From assembly GCF_025717555.1 (NCBI RefSeq), contig NZ_JAJIRP010000011.1, positions 62,001-126,000 of the forward strand: DNA of 64,000 bases, given 5' to 3'. Shown here in pieces: positions 49,869 to 59,173 of the stretch. Within the stretch, counting starts at the first letter, position 1; every line of letters begins with the position of its first letter. The DNA comes from Paucibacter sp. B2R-40 (lineage in GTDB: Bacteria > Pseudomonadota > Gammaproteobacteria > Burkholderiales > Burkholderiaceae_C). A program made the translations under genes and the position numbers. The notes under the pieces were generated by a model. It did not search any database. It had not been told where the DNA came from and saw nothing but the letters and a program-made list of their open reading frames with translations.

Positions 49869-50882
49869 ATGACCGACGCTCAATACACGACCTTGCCGCA
49901 GTGGCCGAACGCTTATCCGGCCAGCGGCGCCAGCGCCACCCTGAAAAGCCTCAACGAGGATTTCATCGTGACCGAACTGCCGCTGCAGCTGCCCTCCGGT
50001 GCGGGCGAACACATCTGGCTGGACATCGAGAAGAACGGTGCCAACACCGCCTTCGTCGCCCAGCAACTGGCCGCGGCTGCCGGCGTGAAGGAATGGGACG
50101 TGGGCTATGCCGGCCTCAAGGACCGCTACGCCATCACCCGTCAGTGGTTCAGCATCTATCTGCCGAAGGGCGAAACGCCCGACCTGACCCAGCTTCAGCA
50201 CCCGGAATTCAAGGTGCTGAGTCAGAGCCGCCACGTGAAAAAACTGCGCCCCGGTGATTTGCAAGGCAACCGATTCCGCATCGTCCTGCGTGATGTGATT
50301 GGTGATCGCGACGCCATTGAGACCAATCTTCAGGCCGTTGCGTCACATGGCGCGCCCAATTACTTCGGCGCTCAGCGTTTCGGCCATGACGGCGGCAACG
50401 TGACGCAGGGCCTGGCCATGCTGGCACGCGAAATCCGTGTGCGCAACCCGAAGAAGAAAGGCATCTACCTGTCTGCGGTGCGCTCCTTTGTCTTCAATGA
50501 AGTGCTGGCGCTGCGCATCCAGCAGGGACTCTGGGGCAAGACCCTGCCCGGTGACGTGATGGACGAGGCGGGCCAGCCCACCGGGCCGCTCTGGGGGCGA
50601 GGCCGCGTGATCACCACCGATCAAGCGCAGGCCCTGGAAAACGGCGTGGCTGAACGTCACGCCACCTTGTGCGATGGCATGGAACACGCCGGCCTCGATC
50701 AGGCGCGCCGCGCCCTGGTGGCCAGGCCGGTGGACATGTCATGGGAATGGCCGCAAGCCCATCAACTGGTGCTCAGCTTCTCTTTGCCCGCCGGGAATTA
50801 CGCCACGTCCATTCTGAACGAAATCCTCCGCGCCACCGAGGCTGACCGGCACACGGAGAACGAGTCTGAGGCAGTCGAATGA
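49869..50882 (+). CDS. truD: tRNA pseudouridine(13) synthase
   Basis: A 337-residue cytoplasmic RNA-modifying enzyme with the TruD catalytic motif GYAGLKDRYAITRQWFS (Asp near residue 80), N-terminal EDFIVTE and the insertion-domain NYFGAQRFGHDG motif. It converts U13 of tRNA-Glu to pseudouridine. The start at 49869 gives family-normal length; the frame is open for 207 bases more upstream. Monocistronic here. Confidence 0.92.
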   Translation: MTDAQYTTLPQWPNAYPASGASATLKSLNEDFIVTELPLQLPSGAGEHIWLDIEKNGANTAFVAQQLAAAAGVKEWDVGYAGLKDRYAITRQWFSIYLPKGETPDLTQLQHPEFKVLSQSRHVKKLRPGDLQGNRFRIVLRDVIGDRDAIETNLQAVASHGAPNYFGAQRFGHDGGNVTQGLAMLAREIRVRNPKKKGIYLSAVRSFVFNEVLALRIQQGLWGKTLPGDVMDEAGQPTGPLWGRGRVITTDQAQALENGVAERHATLCDGMEHAGLDQARRALVARPVDMSWEWPQAHQLVLSFSLPAGNYATSILNEILRATEADRHTENESEAVE

Positions 50883-51068
50883 CGGTGAAAGCCCACATAT
50901 GCAGGGCTAAGGGGTCGGTATTCTGACTCGAAAAGAAGCGGCCGCTGCCGTCCGGCGCTGCGAACAAGGCGGCGAGTACCGCGGGCCAGTACTTCGAAGG
51001 CTGCGCGGCATCGCGGACCGCCGGCAGCGTCTAGGTGCCCGCGCCGGCAAACGCCAGGTCCACCTGGG
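50883..51068. other. Gene remnant or spacer after truD
   Basis: About 190 bases with several stops and no supported frame, between truD and the shared terminator. Its composition is still GC-rich, as though it were decayed coding DNA. Confidence 0.35.
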
Positions 51069-51078
51069 CCAATGAAAC

Positions 51079-51105
51079 AAAAAAAGGGGCCGAAGCCCCT
51101 TTTTA
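51079..51105. terminator. Bidirectional rho-independent terminator
   Basis: AAAAAGGGGC-CGAA-GCCCCTTTTT: a GC stem with GNRA-like loop flanked by A and T runs on both sides. It serves the receptor gene on the minus strand (stop at 51128) and truD or read-through on the plus strand. Confidence 0.9.
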
Positions 51106-51127
51106 GAGTCCACCCGGAACGCCCTTC

Positions 51128-53953
51128 TTAAAAATCGTAGGCGCCGGTCACGTAGACACGACGCATCAACGTGTCGCCATAACGCGGGTCATAACCGGTC
51201 TGCTGACCTGCTGCGTCGCGCAAGGAGAACTCGGGCGCCTTGTTGAAGAGGTTCTTCACGCCAACAGTCAGGGTTGCAACCTTGTTGTGGCGATAGAGAC
51301 CTTGCCAGTCGAGCGTGGATGAGCGCGGTACGTCCACAGCGACGTTGACCAATTTATTCGTCGCCACATCACGCACGCTGACCGTCTTGTCCTTGTAGGC
51401 CGACTTCCAGTTCAGGATAAAGGAGTTCGTGAACGCACCGGTATCCAACACCGCGCTGGCGCTGACCTTGTTGCGGAAGGTGTTGGAACCGCTGACATCG
51501 TTGTACTGACTCAGGCTGGTCGTGAACTGATCGCTGGTGCCTGGCAAGGTGTACGAAGACTCGATCACATAGGTGCCCGACAAATTCAGCGTCAAGCGCC
51601 CAATGTTTTCCAGGTTGGCGCGGCCAACGATGTCCCAATCGACGCCGCTATTCTTAGCTTGGCCGATATTGGTCGACGTGCTCTTGAAGGCGTAGTAGGC
51701 CTGAGGCTCAGCCGGCTGCTGGAACGTGGTGAACAAACTGGCGAACTTGACCGGGTCGGCAAACGCCTGCGCGGGCGATACCGCGCTGATCGCGTCGGTG
51801 ATATGAACGTTGTAATAGTCTGCGCCGATGCCAAAGGATGCGTTGGGTTCAAAGCGAATGCCGAAGGCCTTTTGTTCGGACTTCTCGGGCTTGATCAGCG
51901 GGTTGCCCCCGGCCAGCTGTGTGTACTGGTCAGGCGTCTTGGGCCGGCAGGCCGCTGTGCCTGGGTATGGGCAGGCAAAGCTGCTGCCGGTCACGCCGCT
52001 AGGCAGCAAAGGCGAAGCCAAGGACAACATATCCGGCGCCTTGAAGCCGGTGCCGTAGGAAGCACGCAGCAAAACCTGCGGCACCACCTGGTAGCGACCT
52101 GAAATTTTATAGGTCGTGGCACTCAGATCTTCGCCGACGCTTACGTTGGCCAAGCCATCTTTGGTCGGCTTGATCGAGTCATAACGCAGCGCAGCAGTCA
52201 GCTCAAGGTTCTTGATCACCGGAACCAAGAGTTCGCCAAACACGCCACCCGATTTGCGCTTCAGGTCGAAGGCATTGGGTGCAGAGAAGTTGTAGATCAC
52301 GCCATTGACTGCGTCATCCGAGGGTGTGTTCTTGTACTGTTGCTCGCGAATATCGCCACCCAGACCCAGGCTTACATCACCGGCCGGCAGCTTGTAGATT
52401 TCACGCGAGGCGCGGAAATCCAAGCCGGTCAAATTCACCTCACCCTTGCGAACGGTGCCGTGGTAAATCGAGTCGGACATCAGTTGCAGCGTGGCAGGTG
52501 TCTGCTTGCCGGCTTCTGAGAAGGGGTCAAACTGGTTCTTTTGAACCATGCTGATGAACTCGTTCTTCTTGAAATAGCCACCAACGTATTTCTCGTCAAT
52601 GGCATTACGCGACCAAGTGAAGCCGCTGTTCATGGCCCAACCCGCCAGCTCTGCATCTGCGCCGATGACGAAATGCGTTGCGTCGGTGATGGTCTGCGAG
52701 TCACGCGTTCCGAAGTCCAAGGCGCGGTAGTTGGCCTGGACCTTGGGCTTGCCAAAATTAGGGCTGGTCTTGTCTGTTTCCAAAGACAGGTTGGCGATCT
52801 GGAACGGCGTCAGGTAAGGCGCCACATACTTGGCAAACAAATCAGTTGAGGTCGGGATCGCCACCGGCACCGGATTGGCCGCGATACGCGCGGTCAAATC
52901 AAAGCGGGAGTACGCGAACTCGGTAAAGAAGGACAGCTTGTCAGTGGCTTTGAACTGACCCGTCAGGAACAGCGAGTCACGCTTGCTCTCAGGATAGATT
53001 TCAATGTCTTTGGCGAAGTCATAGCCGCAGATCTCTTGCACGCCGGGCACATTGGTCAAACTGGCAAAGTTGCCGGGAGCACATTTACCGCCATTGGCCT
53101 TGGCATAGGGGTTGAAAAGGTAGGCCGGAAATGCCGGGACCGTCTTGCCCTTAGCGTCAACGATGTTTCTGGCGGTGACCTGCGCATTGGCCGGAACGGC
53201 CGACCCGCTGGTTTTGTCATAGATATAGTCCCTGCCACCGAAAGAGTAAGGAATATATGCTGTGCTGCCGAACGAACGATCGGTTGCTTTCAATTGCTGC
53301 TGCACGTCATGACGGTAGTTCAGCAGCACATTGAAACGGTCTTTGTCGATATCACCGATGCCATAGGTGGCGCTCGCAAAGGCCGACTTGCCGCCACCCT
53401 CCAACGGCACCATGCCGCTGGCTGTGACGTTGCCACCCTGATGGTTCTTCTTCAGCACGAAGTTCACCACACCAGCAATTGCGTCCGAACCGTACAAAGC
53501 CGAAGCGCCGTCGGTCAGCACTTCGATGCGGTCGATGGCGCTCATCGGGATCGAATTCAGGTTGACCGTGCTGCCGGCGCCTGTTGGCGCAATGCGGCGG
53601 CCGTTCAGCAAGACCAGGGTGTATTGGGTGCCGATATCGTGGATGTTGGCAAAGCTGGTACCGCCGGAATTGGTGCCGACCGCGGTGTCAGCGATTTGAA
53701 AACCCTGCATGGCCGGAAGGTTTCGCAGCACATCAGAGACCGACGTAGCGCCAGTACGAGCGATTTCTTTGGCACTGATGATCTGCACCGGCAGCGCACC
53801 TTCGCTGGAAATGCGTTTGATACTGGAACCGGTTACTTCAATTCGTTCAAGTTTTTCTTGAGGGACTGAGGCTTGCTGCGCGAAGGTCGAGATGGGTGTC
53901 ATGACGCCAACTGACACCAATGCGGCTGCGCTGATTCTATTGAGCTTGAGCAT
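51128..53953 (-). CDS. TonB-dependent outer-membrane receptor
   Basis: A 941-residue protein: signal peptide (cleaved after TFAQQ, residue 26), TonB-box-like ERIEVTGSS (about 37-45), plug domain (about 50-165, VSDVLRNLPAMQGFQ, TLVLLNGRRIAP, IDRIEVLTDGASALYGSDAIAGVVNF), then a 22-strand barrel ending in YVTGAYDF with terminal Phe. This long type (with many acidic and Asn-rich extracellular loops) often imports oligosaccharides or peptides. Base composition appears lower in GC than in flanking genes. The terminator at 51079 follows. Confidence 0.92.
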   Translation of the reverse strand: MLKLNRISAAALVSVGVMTPISTFAQQASVPQEKLERIEVTGSSIKRISSEGALPVQIISAKEIARTGATSVSDVLRNLPAMQGFQIADTAVGTNSGGTSFANIHDIGTQYTLVLLNGRRIAPTGAGSTVNLNSIPMSAIDRIEVLTDGASALYGSDAIAGVVNFVLKKNHQGGNVTASGMVPLEGGGKSAFASATYGIGDIDKDRFNVLLNYRHDVQQQLKATDRSFGSTAYIPYSFGGRDYIYDKTSGSAVPANAQVTARNIVDAKGKTVPAFPAYLFNPYAKANGGKCAPGNFASLTNVPGVQEICGYDFAKDIEIYPESKRDSLFLTGQFKATDKLSFFTEFAYSRFDLTARIAANPVPVAIPTSTDLFAKYVAPYLTPFQIANLSLETDKTSPNFGKPKVQANYRALDFGTRDSQTITDATHFVIGADAELAGWAMNSGFTWSRNAIDEKYVGGYFKKNEFISMVQKNQFDPFSEAGKQTPATLQLMSDSIYHGTVRKGEVNLTGLDFRASREIYKLPAGDVSLGLGGDIREQQYKNTPSDDAVNGVIYNFSAPNAFDLKRKSGGVFGELLVPVIKNLELTAALRYDSIKPTKDGLANVSVGEDLSATTYKISGRYQVVPQVLLRASYGTGFKAPDMLSLASPLLPSGVTGSSFACPYPGTAACRPKTPDQYTQLAGGNPLIKPEKSEQKAFGIRFEPNASFGIGADYYNVHITDAISAVSPAQAFADPVKFASLFTTFQQPAEPQAYYAFKSTSTNIGQAKNSGVDWDIVGRANLENIGRLTLNLSGTYVIESSYTLPGTSDQFTTSLSQYNDVSGSNTFRNKVSASAVLDTGAFTNSFILNWKSAYKDKTVSVRDVATNKLVNVAVDVPRSSTLDWQGLYRHNKVATLTVGVKNLFNKAPEFSLRDAAGQQTGYDPRYGDTLMRRVYVTGAYDF

Positions 53954-54470
53954 TTATGAGGTTCCTGAGAATTGCTTGGACCAAAGGGCGTGTCGCCGTG
54001 AGGACCCGCCATGTAACAAAACGGCTGCAGTTTTTCTTTGACCGCAGACCAGAATCCACAGTGTTTCTCAGGGTCGCCTGGGGCCGCACCGGGATTCCCC
54101 CTAGCATTTTTTGCTCATCCCTGGGTACAGGGGTTTCACCCCAAATCGAGGGAAAACACTGAGGCCTTAATCCCTTCCGCCGCGCCCATTGACGCAAGAG
54201 AACGACACCACATCGAAGTGGCTCCCGCTCGGCCCGGCCGCATCGACATTACGAGCGTCCACATCGATGGCCAGGATTCTGCGCGGCACAATCCAGAGTC
54301 GGTCATGGCTCTTGGTGCCGCCACTTATTCATCGGCCTGTACAGTGGGTCGATTGGGAGAACTGTGCGACCCAGGGTAGCCAATCAAGCACTACAAGAAG
54401 TAGCCCAATGGTCAAAAGACGCCTGTCCGAAAAGAGCGCGGGCACAAGATGGGCACAGGATGGGCACAAA
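53954..54470. promoter_or_regulatory. Long upstream region of the receptor gene
   Basis: About 520 bases between the receptor start and the tRNA terminator. The part nearest the gene (to about 54170) probably holds a long leader for the receptor; runs of A and T (near 54030 and 54110) are visible. The rest has stops in all frames. Three near-copies of GGGCACAAGAT/GGGCACAGGAT/GGGCACAAAC sit at 54440-54470, perhaps the tail of a lost gene. No riboswitch recognised. Confidence 0.35.
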
Positions 54471-54472
54471 CG

Positions 54473-54501
54473 AAAAAAGCCGCTCAAACTGAGCGGCTTT
54501 T
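54473..54501 (-). terminator. Terminator of the tRNA-fMet gene
   Basis: Eleven-base arms AAAGCCGCTCA and TGAGCGGCTTT around a three-base loop, flanked by A and T runs, nine bases past the tRNA 3' end on the minus strand. Confidence 0.88.
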
Positions 54502-54509
54502 CAAGGACT

Positions 54510-54586
<77 letters not shown>

Positions 54587-55419
54587 CCAGATATGGTGTT
54601 CCGGGCGATCTCGTCACAGCGAGCCCGAAAGGAAAGTGGTCATTCAAGGTTATGAGCGCACTGATGGAACCATGTTGTTCTACGGCGTTCAGCGCGGAAA
54701 AGTGGTCTAAGTCGTTGTCACCAAAGTAAATTTCACCGCGCCATCTGTCGGCACCCCTTACCGCTTGAAACCGTGCAGGACCAGATGACCACGACCGGCA
54801 CGTGTCCAGCAGATCGTCGAAAGCACGACCATTGGGCTTTATCCTAGCGTCAGCACTATCAGCTGAGGATCGTCGACAAGACTCAAGTGGTCGAACCTCC
54901 ATAGCTTAGGCACTCTGCTTTGCGCCACGTTCACGGCGCGCTGTCCGAGGCAGGCTCGCACGACAACAGATGGGAATGTTGCGCCACATATCATTCTGCA
55001 TCAGAGCAGACTCAACCAGCGCTTCTACGATTCAGCCGCTTTCTGTGTATCTTGGTAAGTGGCAGGCTAGTCCAGACTACTGTCATTGAGGACCGTAATA
55101 CGAAGTTCGTGGACGCCTTCAAACCTTTGCGCTCAAGCTGCCCACCTCCTTCGATATCAAACAAGACAGCGAGGATACCCGGCCTTCCCCATGCGGTTTT
55201 GAATCGCGGGAACATAGGCTCCGAGTTTGAGGATCGGGTTGTGGCACACCTGAGCGATGACGAAGCAAACTGGCGCGTTCTTCATCTTTTTGTCCATACG
55301 CTTCTCCGATTGACAGTCGTCATTTTGAGTTCCCCCTGTTCATCTCGGGACGGGGCTAGCTGGTCTTTCCCCGCATAGTTCAGACAAACTGCCTGGACTC
55401 CGTCCGCGGTCGAAGCTTT
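54587..55419. other. Gene-poor stretch between tRNA-fMet and the recombinase operon
   Basis: About 830 bases without a supported gene. Open frames are short, lack ribosome sites and overlap each other. Near copies GGAAAGTGGTC (about 54631) and GGAAAAGTGGTC (about 54698) are visible. The region is less GC-rich than the first 50 kb and probably holds the island boundary or decayed mobile-element sequence. Confidence 0.4.
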
Positions 55420-56640
55420 CTAGGCGGCCTCACGACCATCGGCGTCTTCTGAAGGGTCATCACCCTCTAAGCCGGCGTCTTTTTCGTCGTGTTCTTCGCC
55501 TTCCGAGCAGCCTCCTGGCATGACCGAGAAGCGAAGTGCTTCGATCGCCAACTGCTTCAGCGCCAACCAGTCGCCGGGATCCACAACCAAAGCCGGGTTG
55601 TGCTGCAGTCGGGTCGTGCTAATCGCCTCTCTTACACCAAGGCCTACCTGCTGTCCGGCACCTCGCAAGATCAGCAAGATTCCGCGCCTGAAGTCATCCA
55701 GGCTCGTATACCGAACGTCGTGCACGCCCAGGGTGGTAACACCGCCAAGCACTCCAGCCCCTTTGGCTTCAAGCACGTCCACACGGAGCACATCGCTTTC
55801 AGCTCTTGTGGGCACCAAGCGAACTTGGATCTGCACGACGTCCCGACTTGCCACCTCATTGCGAACCGGAGGAACTACAAAAGGAACTTGATAGCCATCC
55901 ACCTCCACGATAAGCTCCTGCTGCCGCGATGCGATGAAGTAGCGCGCCGGAGCGGACAACAAGCCCGTGCGCCGCTCCAGATCACGGATGTCCCCGGCTA
56001 GGTTAGAGGACGTGGCCAGGATTTCGGCGACTTGAGCCGACATGGAAGCACTTGCCTCAATGCAGTTCAGCGCCTGGTCAACCTTCAGGCGTTTGGCGTC
56101 CATCGGCGCAAGGGGCTCGACTTCACGCATTGTATTTACGCCGGCCGCCGGCAGTTGCATCTGCGACAGAGTTGTGCCCTCCGACTCGAAACCACAGGCG
56201 GCCGTTCCTCCCTGATCTCCAGAAGCTACATCAGGGGCAACAGTGCCGCCGGCCGCCTCACCCAGCAGATCGTCCAACGCGGCGTCCAGATCAATCATCT
56301 TCGGGCTCGCCTCCGGCACATCGGTCCTCGACACACAAGATGACTGCGAAATCCGCGCCGCACCCTCGCTTGGCGGCAGTACCGCTTTTGGATAGCCAAA
56401 AAGATCAGCCTGCGGCGCGCCCGGAATCGGAGCGACAAGCACATATTGATCCTCTACGACTATGAGCCGCGCTCCCCGCAGGTACTGGTCGTCGGTAAGG
56501 GTATCGAGCTTTTGCTGCCCGCTGTGGAGCAGGCGAAGTTGCCTGCGCGACCGGCGCAGTATTGCATCGAACGTCGGCTCCAGGCTCGGTTTCAGGCCCA
56601 GTGGCACCCTAAGCTTGGGTTCGTATGAGTCATCGGACAC
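55420..56640 (-). CDS. Unknown protein, last gene of the recombinase operon
   Basis: A 406-residue protein starting at GTG, with AAGGAG seven bases before it inside the end of the recombinase gene (one-base gap between stop and start). It has an N-terminal basic helical region (ILRRSRRQLRLLHSGQQKL), an acidic middle with DAALDDLLGEAAGG, a helical stretch (KVDQALNCIEASASMSAQVAEIL) and a beta-rich part (IVEVDGYQVPFVVPP, IQVRLVP), then an acidic tail. No family recognised. Position suggests a partner of the recombinases in integration or excision. Confidence 0.7.
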   Translation of the reverse strand: MSDDSYEPKLRVPLGLKPSLEPTFDAILRRSRRQLRLLHSGQQKLDTLTDDQYLRGARLIVVEDQYVLVAPIPGAPQADLFGYPKAVLPPSEGAARISQSSCVSRTDVPEASPKMIDLDAALDDLLGEAAGGTVAPDVASGDQGGTAACGFESEGTTLSQMQLPAAGVNTMREVEPLAPMDAKRLKVDQALNCIEASASMSAQVAEILATSSNLAGDIRDLERRTGLLSAPARYFIASRQQELIVEVDGYQVPFVVPPVRNEVASRDVVQIQVRLVPTRAESDVLRVDVLEAKGAGVLGGVTTLGVHDVRYTSLDDFRRGILLILRGAGQQVGLGVREAISTTRLQHNPALVVDPGDWLALKQLAIEALRFSVMPGGCSEGEEHDEKDAGLEGDDPSEDADGREAA

Positions 56641-56641
56641 T

Positions 56642-59155
56642 TCACTTCTCCTTGGTGGAAATCGAAGATCCGGCAAGCAACATGAGCCAGTGCAGGCCCA
56701 CGATGGAAACTTGCCTCGCCATGCCTCTGCTGGCTTTGAGGTGCGTCGCCACGAGAACCAGCCTGTATCTCGGCACGCCGGCGCGCGGTTGGCATCGTCG
56801 CCAAACGAGCTTAAGTTCCTCGAGGTGCTTGGGAAGCGGCAATGCGTTTTGCGGCGCAGTGACAGCCAGCGACGCACGAGGCACCCCGGTCTTGATCAGG
56901 AATCGGATTAGTTCAGAAGCCGGACGCGACCGATCCAGACGGAGATCGCGACAATGCAGACAACGGAGCCAAGCATTCCAGACCACAAGCGCTTCGTCTT
57001 TCCGTCCTCTATCGAGGAGTCCTTCAAGACCCTTTCGGACGAGCGCCAACTTCCCATGACCCGCCGCAGAAGCCCAAGTGTGCCGCTGCCGGATCGCGTC
57101 GATCTGCCGACTCGGTGTGCTGATGGCGTCATCTTCGACCAGCCCCGCGTCGACCATCGCCGACGCAAGGCTCCGAATGCAACTCAGAACATCGTCTGCA
57201 GAAGTTGAGCAGCGCCCTGCAATCTGATCAACGGTCTCGCCCGCCACAACACGGCGCGCAACCATGTAACGAAGGGAGAAAGACAGCTCGCCTGTTTTCC
57301 CTTCGTTCCCATCGACTTCGCCGTTGCTCCGCGGCGGCGGCGAAGTACGAGCGTCCACCAGGACGCCCTCTCCGATGTCGGGAAACAGGACAGTGTCGAG
57401 TTCATGCCAGCCGGGCGCGACCCAAGACTCCGGTCGGGCGTGCTTCAGCCAATGAGCCAGCGGCCTCTCGATTAGGTGGATGTAGTCACCACTCGAGCCC
57501 GGGCCAGCGTGCCCTCCTTCAGCTGACATCTGGAAAAGCCCGGCGACATCGGTTGAATTTTCCATCATGAGCTTCTCAGCCTTCCTGGAAAAAACAGCGT
57601 GCCGGAGGTCGTAGAAGGACGCCACGCGATCGCCCGTGGACCAAGCCAATGCTGCATTCACAAGGCGCATGGTCTTTTCCTGGGCGTGACGTTGATCCGG
57701 CGCGCCCGGCTCACCAAAGAAGAGATCCTCGTCATCCACAGCGTGGTGAATCGTCAGGCGCTTCTGCTTGAAGACCACCAGCAACTTGATCAGCAACGGA
57801 TGCGCCAGGTCCACCTGTCGCCGCATTGAGGGCGTCTTGCCTGTTCCGTCCCGAAGGCGCGGGTAGACCACGAGGTAAGGCGGCCGGTCCAATTGAACAT
57901 CGACCATGCGGATGCACCAAAGTTCGTAGGTGCGCAGTTCGATCTCGAAGCCCAGCAACAGCGCGATGGCGGCTTGTGCGGCCACATCTCTCGTCTCGCC
58001 ATGTTCCCGAACGAAAGCAAGAGCCACCATCAACTCATGGTCAGTGACGGTCGCCGCAGCAGGCGGCGGAGAGAACCGCCGACCTTGAATGCTGGCCGGC
58101 AGGCGCTCCATTCCGACCAGGACAAGGAACTGATGAAAGGCCTCCAGAAAGGACGCCAGCTTGCCTTTTTGACTCGGCAGTACTTGGTTCAACATCCCAC
58201 GGTAGGCTGAAAGCCAATCTTCTCCACTACGACTGTCAACGCCGGCTTTCGCTAGATCTGTGGCCAGACCCAGAATGTGTTGCCTGCTGTACTCATACAC
58301 GGAGACAGGCGCGAGACCATTGCCTCGAACACCACCGTGAGTCAGCACCGACGCCAGACCGCCCACCACCAGCATTTGCGCGCGTCCCGCACGAAGAGCA
58401 ACTGGACTGGCAGCCAAAACCAACTCCATCAAGCCCTCAACGCCAGCCGCCTTCGACCCTTTTGCACGGGCGATCCGCCCGAAGTCGCGAACCAGAGCAT
58501 GCAGGACACTCAAATCTGCCGATTGTGTGAAGCAAGTTTCGTAAGCTCGGCGCACAGCCGCGACGCCCGCCTGTGCCTTAGCTTGCACGTTCGCCTGCGG
58601 CCGCTTGCTGACCGTCCGAGCCCGAGCCGCTCTGTCTAGAACCTGGAACGGCCGTAGTCGGGTGACATGAACGAACAGCGGGCCAGGAAGCCGGCGGTAC
58701 CACGCGGCTTGTGCGTCCGCAATTGCGCTGTCGAGCGCGCCTGTCATCGCTGAGTAGCATGGCAGTTGCGCGATTGCCGCCTCCGCCTCCCTCCAGACGC
58801 TCGAGCTGACAACGCACCCTCGGTTGCGGCGAATCTCGTCGATTACAGGCCTGGGCAACTGCCGGCGGTCGCGCCACCCTCCGCCCATCGGCAACTCGAC
58901 CTCCATCACCTTGCCGCACAAATAGGTTTTGGCGCTGCCAACTGCGGTCAGCGCCTCCAACGTCGAGCGGTGCAATGCAATTCCTTCAATGATGCTGGTC
59001 AGCAGAAGTCGAGCGCCGGGCGACAGGCTCGTCGCCCGTTCGACGAAGGCATGGAGCTCGCCGTGGCGAGCGAGAGCCTTCGAGTAAGCCGGCTCAACGG
59101 TTTCAATGATGAGGCCTCGCACTCCGAGGTCGCTGCAGACAAGTCCATTGGTCAT
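56642..59155 (-). CDS. Large tyrosine-recombinase-like protein
   Basis: An 837-residue protein. A central region (about 385-565) has tyrosine-recombinase motifs: box I Arg in GFEIELRTYELWCIRMVD (near 408), beta-hairpin Lys in GTGKTPS (near 440), box II FYDLRH (Arg near 518; Tyr replaces the usual first His), GHAG (His near 549) and a candidate nucleophile Tyr in SGDYIHL (near 558). Long N-terminal and C-terminal extensions (380 and 275 residues) of unknown fold surround it. It follows the 716-residue gene by 18 bases and is followed by the GTG gene after one base. Likely integrase of a mobile island. Confidence 0.75.
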   Translation of the reverse strand: MTNGLVCSDLGVRGLIIETVEPAYSKALARHGELHAFVERATSLSPGARLLLTSIIEGIALHRSTLEALTAVGSAKTYLCGKVMEVELPMGGGWRDRRQLPRPVIDEIRRNRGCVVSSSVWREAEAAIAQLPCYSAMTGALDSAIADAQAAWYRRLPGPLFVHVTRLRPFQVLDRAARARTVSKRPQANVQAKAQAGVAAVRRAYETCFTQSADLSVLHALVRDFGRIARAKGSKAAGVEGLMELVLAASPVALRAGRAQMLVVGGLASVLTHGGVRGNGLAPVSVYEYSRQHILGLATDLAKAGVDSRSGEDWLSAYRGMLNQVLPSQKGKLASFLEAFHQFLVLVGMERLPASIQGRRFSPPPAAATVTDHELMVALAFVREHGETRDVAAQAAIALLLGFEIELRTYELWCIRMVDVQLDRPPYLVVYPRLRDGTGKTPSMRRQVDLAHPLLIKLLVVFKQKRLTIHHAVDDEDLFFGEPGAPDQRHAQEKTMRLVNAALAWSTGDRVASFYDLRHAVFSRKAEKLMMENSTDVAGLFQMSAEGGHAGPGSSGDYIHLIERPLAHWLKHARPESWVAPGWHELDTVLFPDIGEGVLVDARTSPPPRSNGEVDGNEGKTGELSFSLRYMVARRVVAGETVDQIAGRCSTSADDVLSCIRSLASAMVDAGLVEDDAISTPSRQIDAIRQRHTWASAAGHGKLALVRKGLEGLLDRGRKDEALVVWNAWLRCLHCRDLRLDRSRPASELIRFLIKTGVPRASLAVTAPQNALPLPKHLEELKLVWRRCQPRAGVPRYRLVLVATHLKASRGMARQVSIVGLHWLMLLAGSSISTKEK

Positions 59156-59173
59156 GATGTCGGGGGCGGGTGC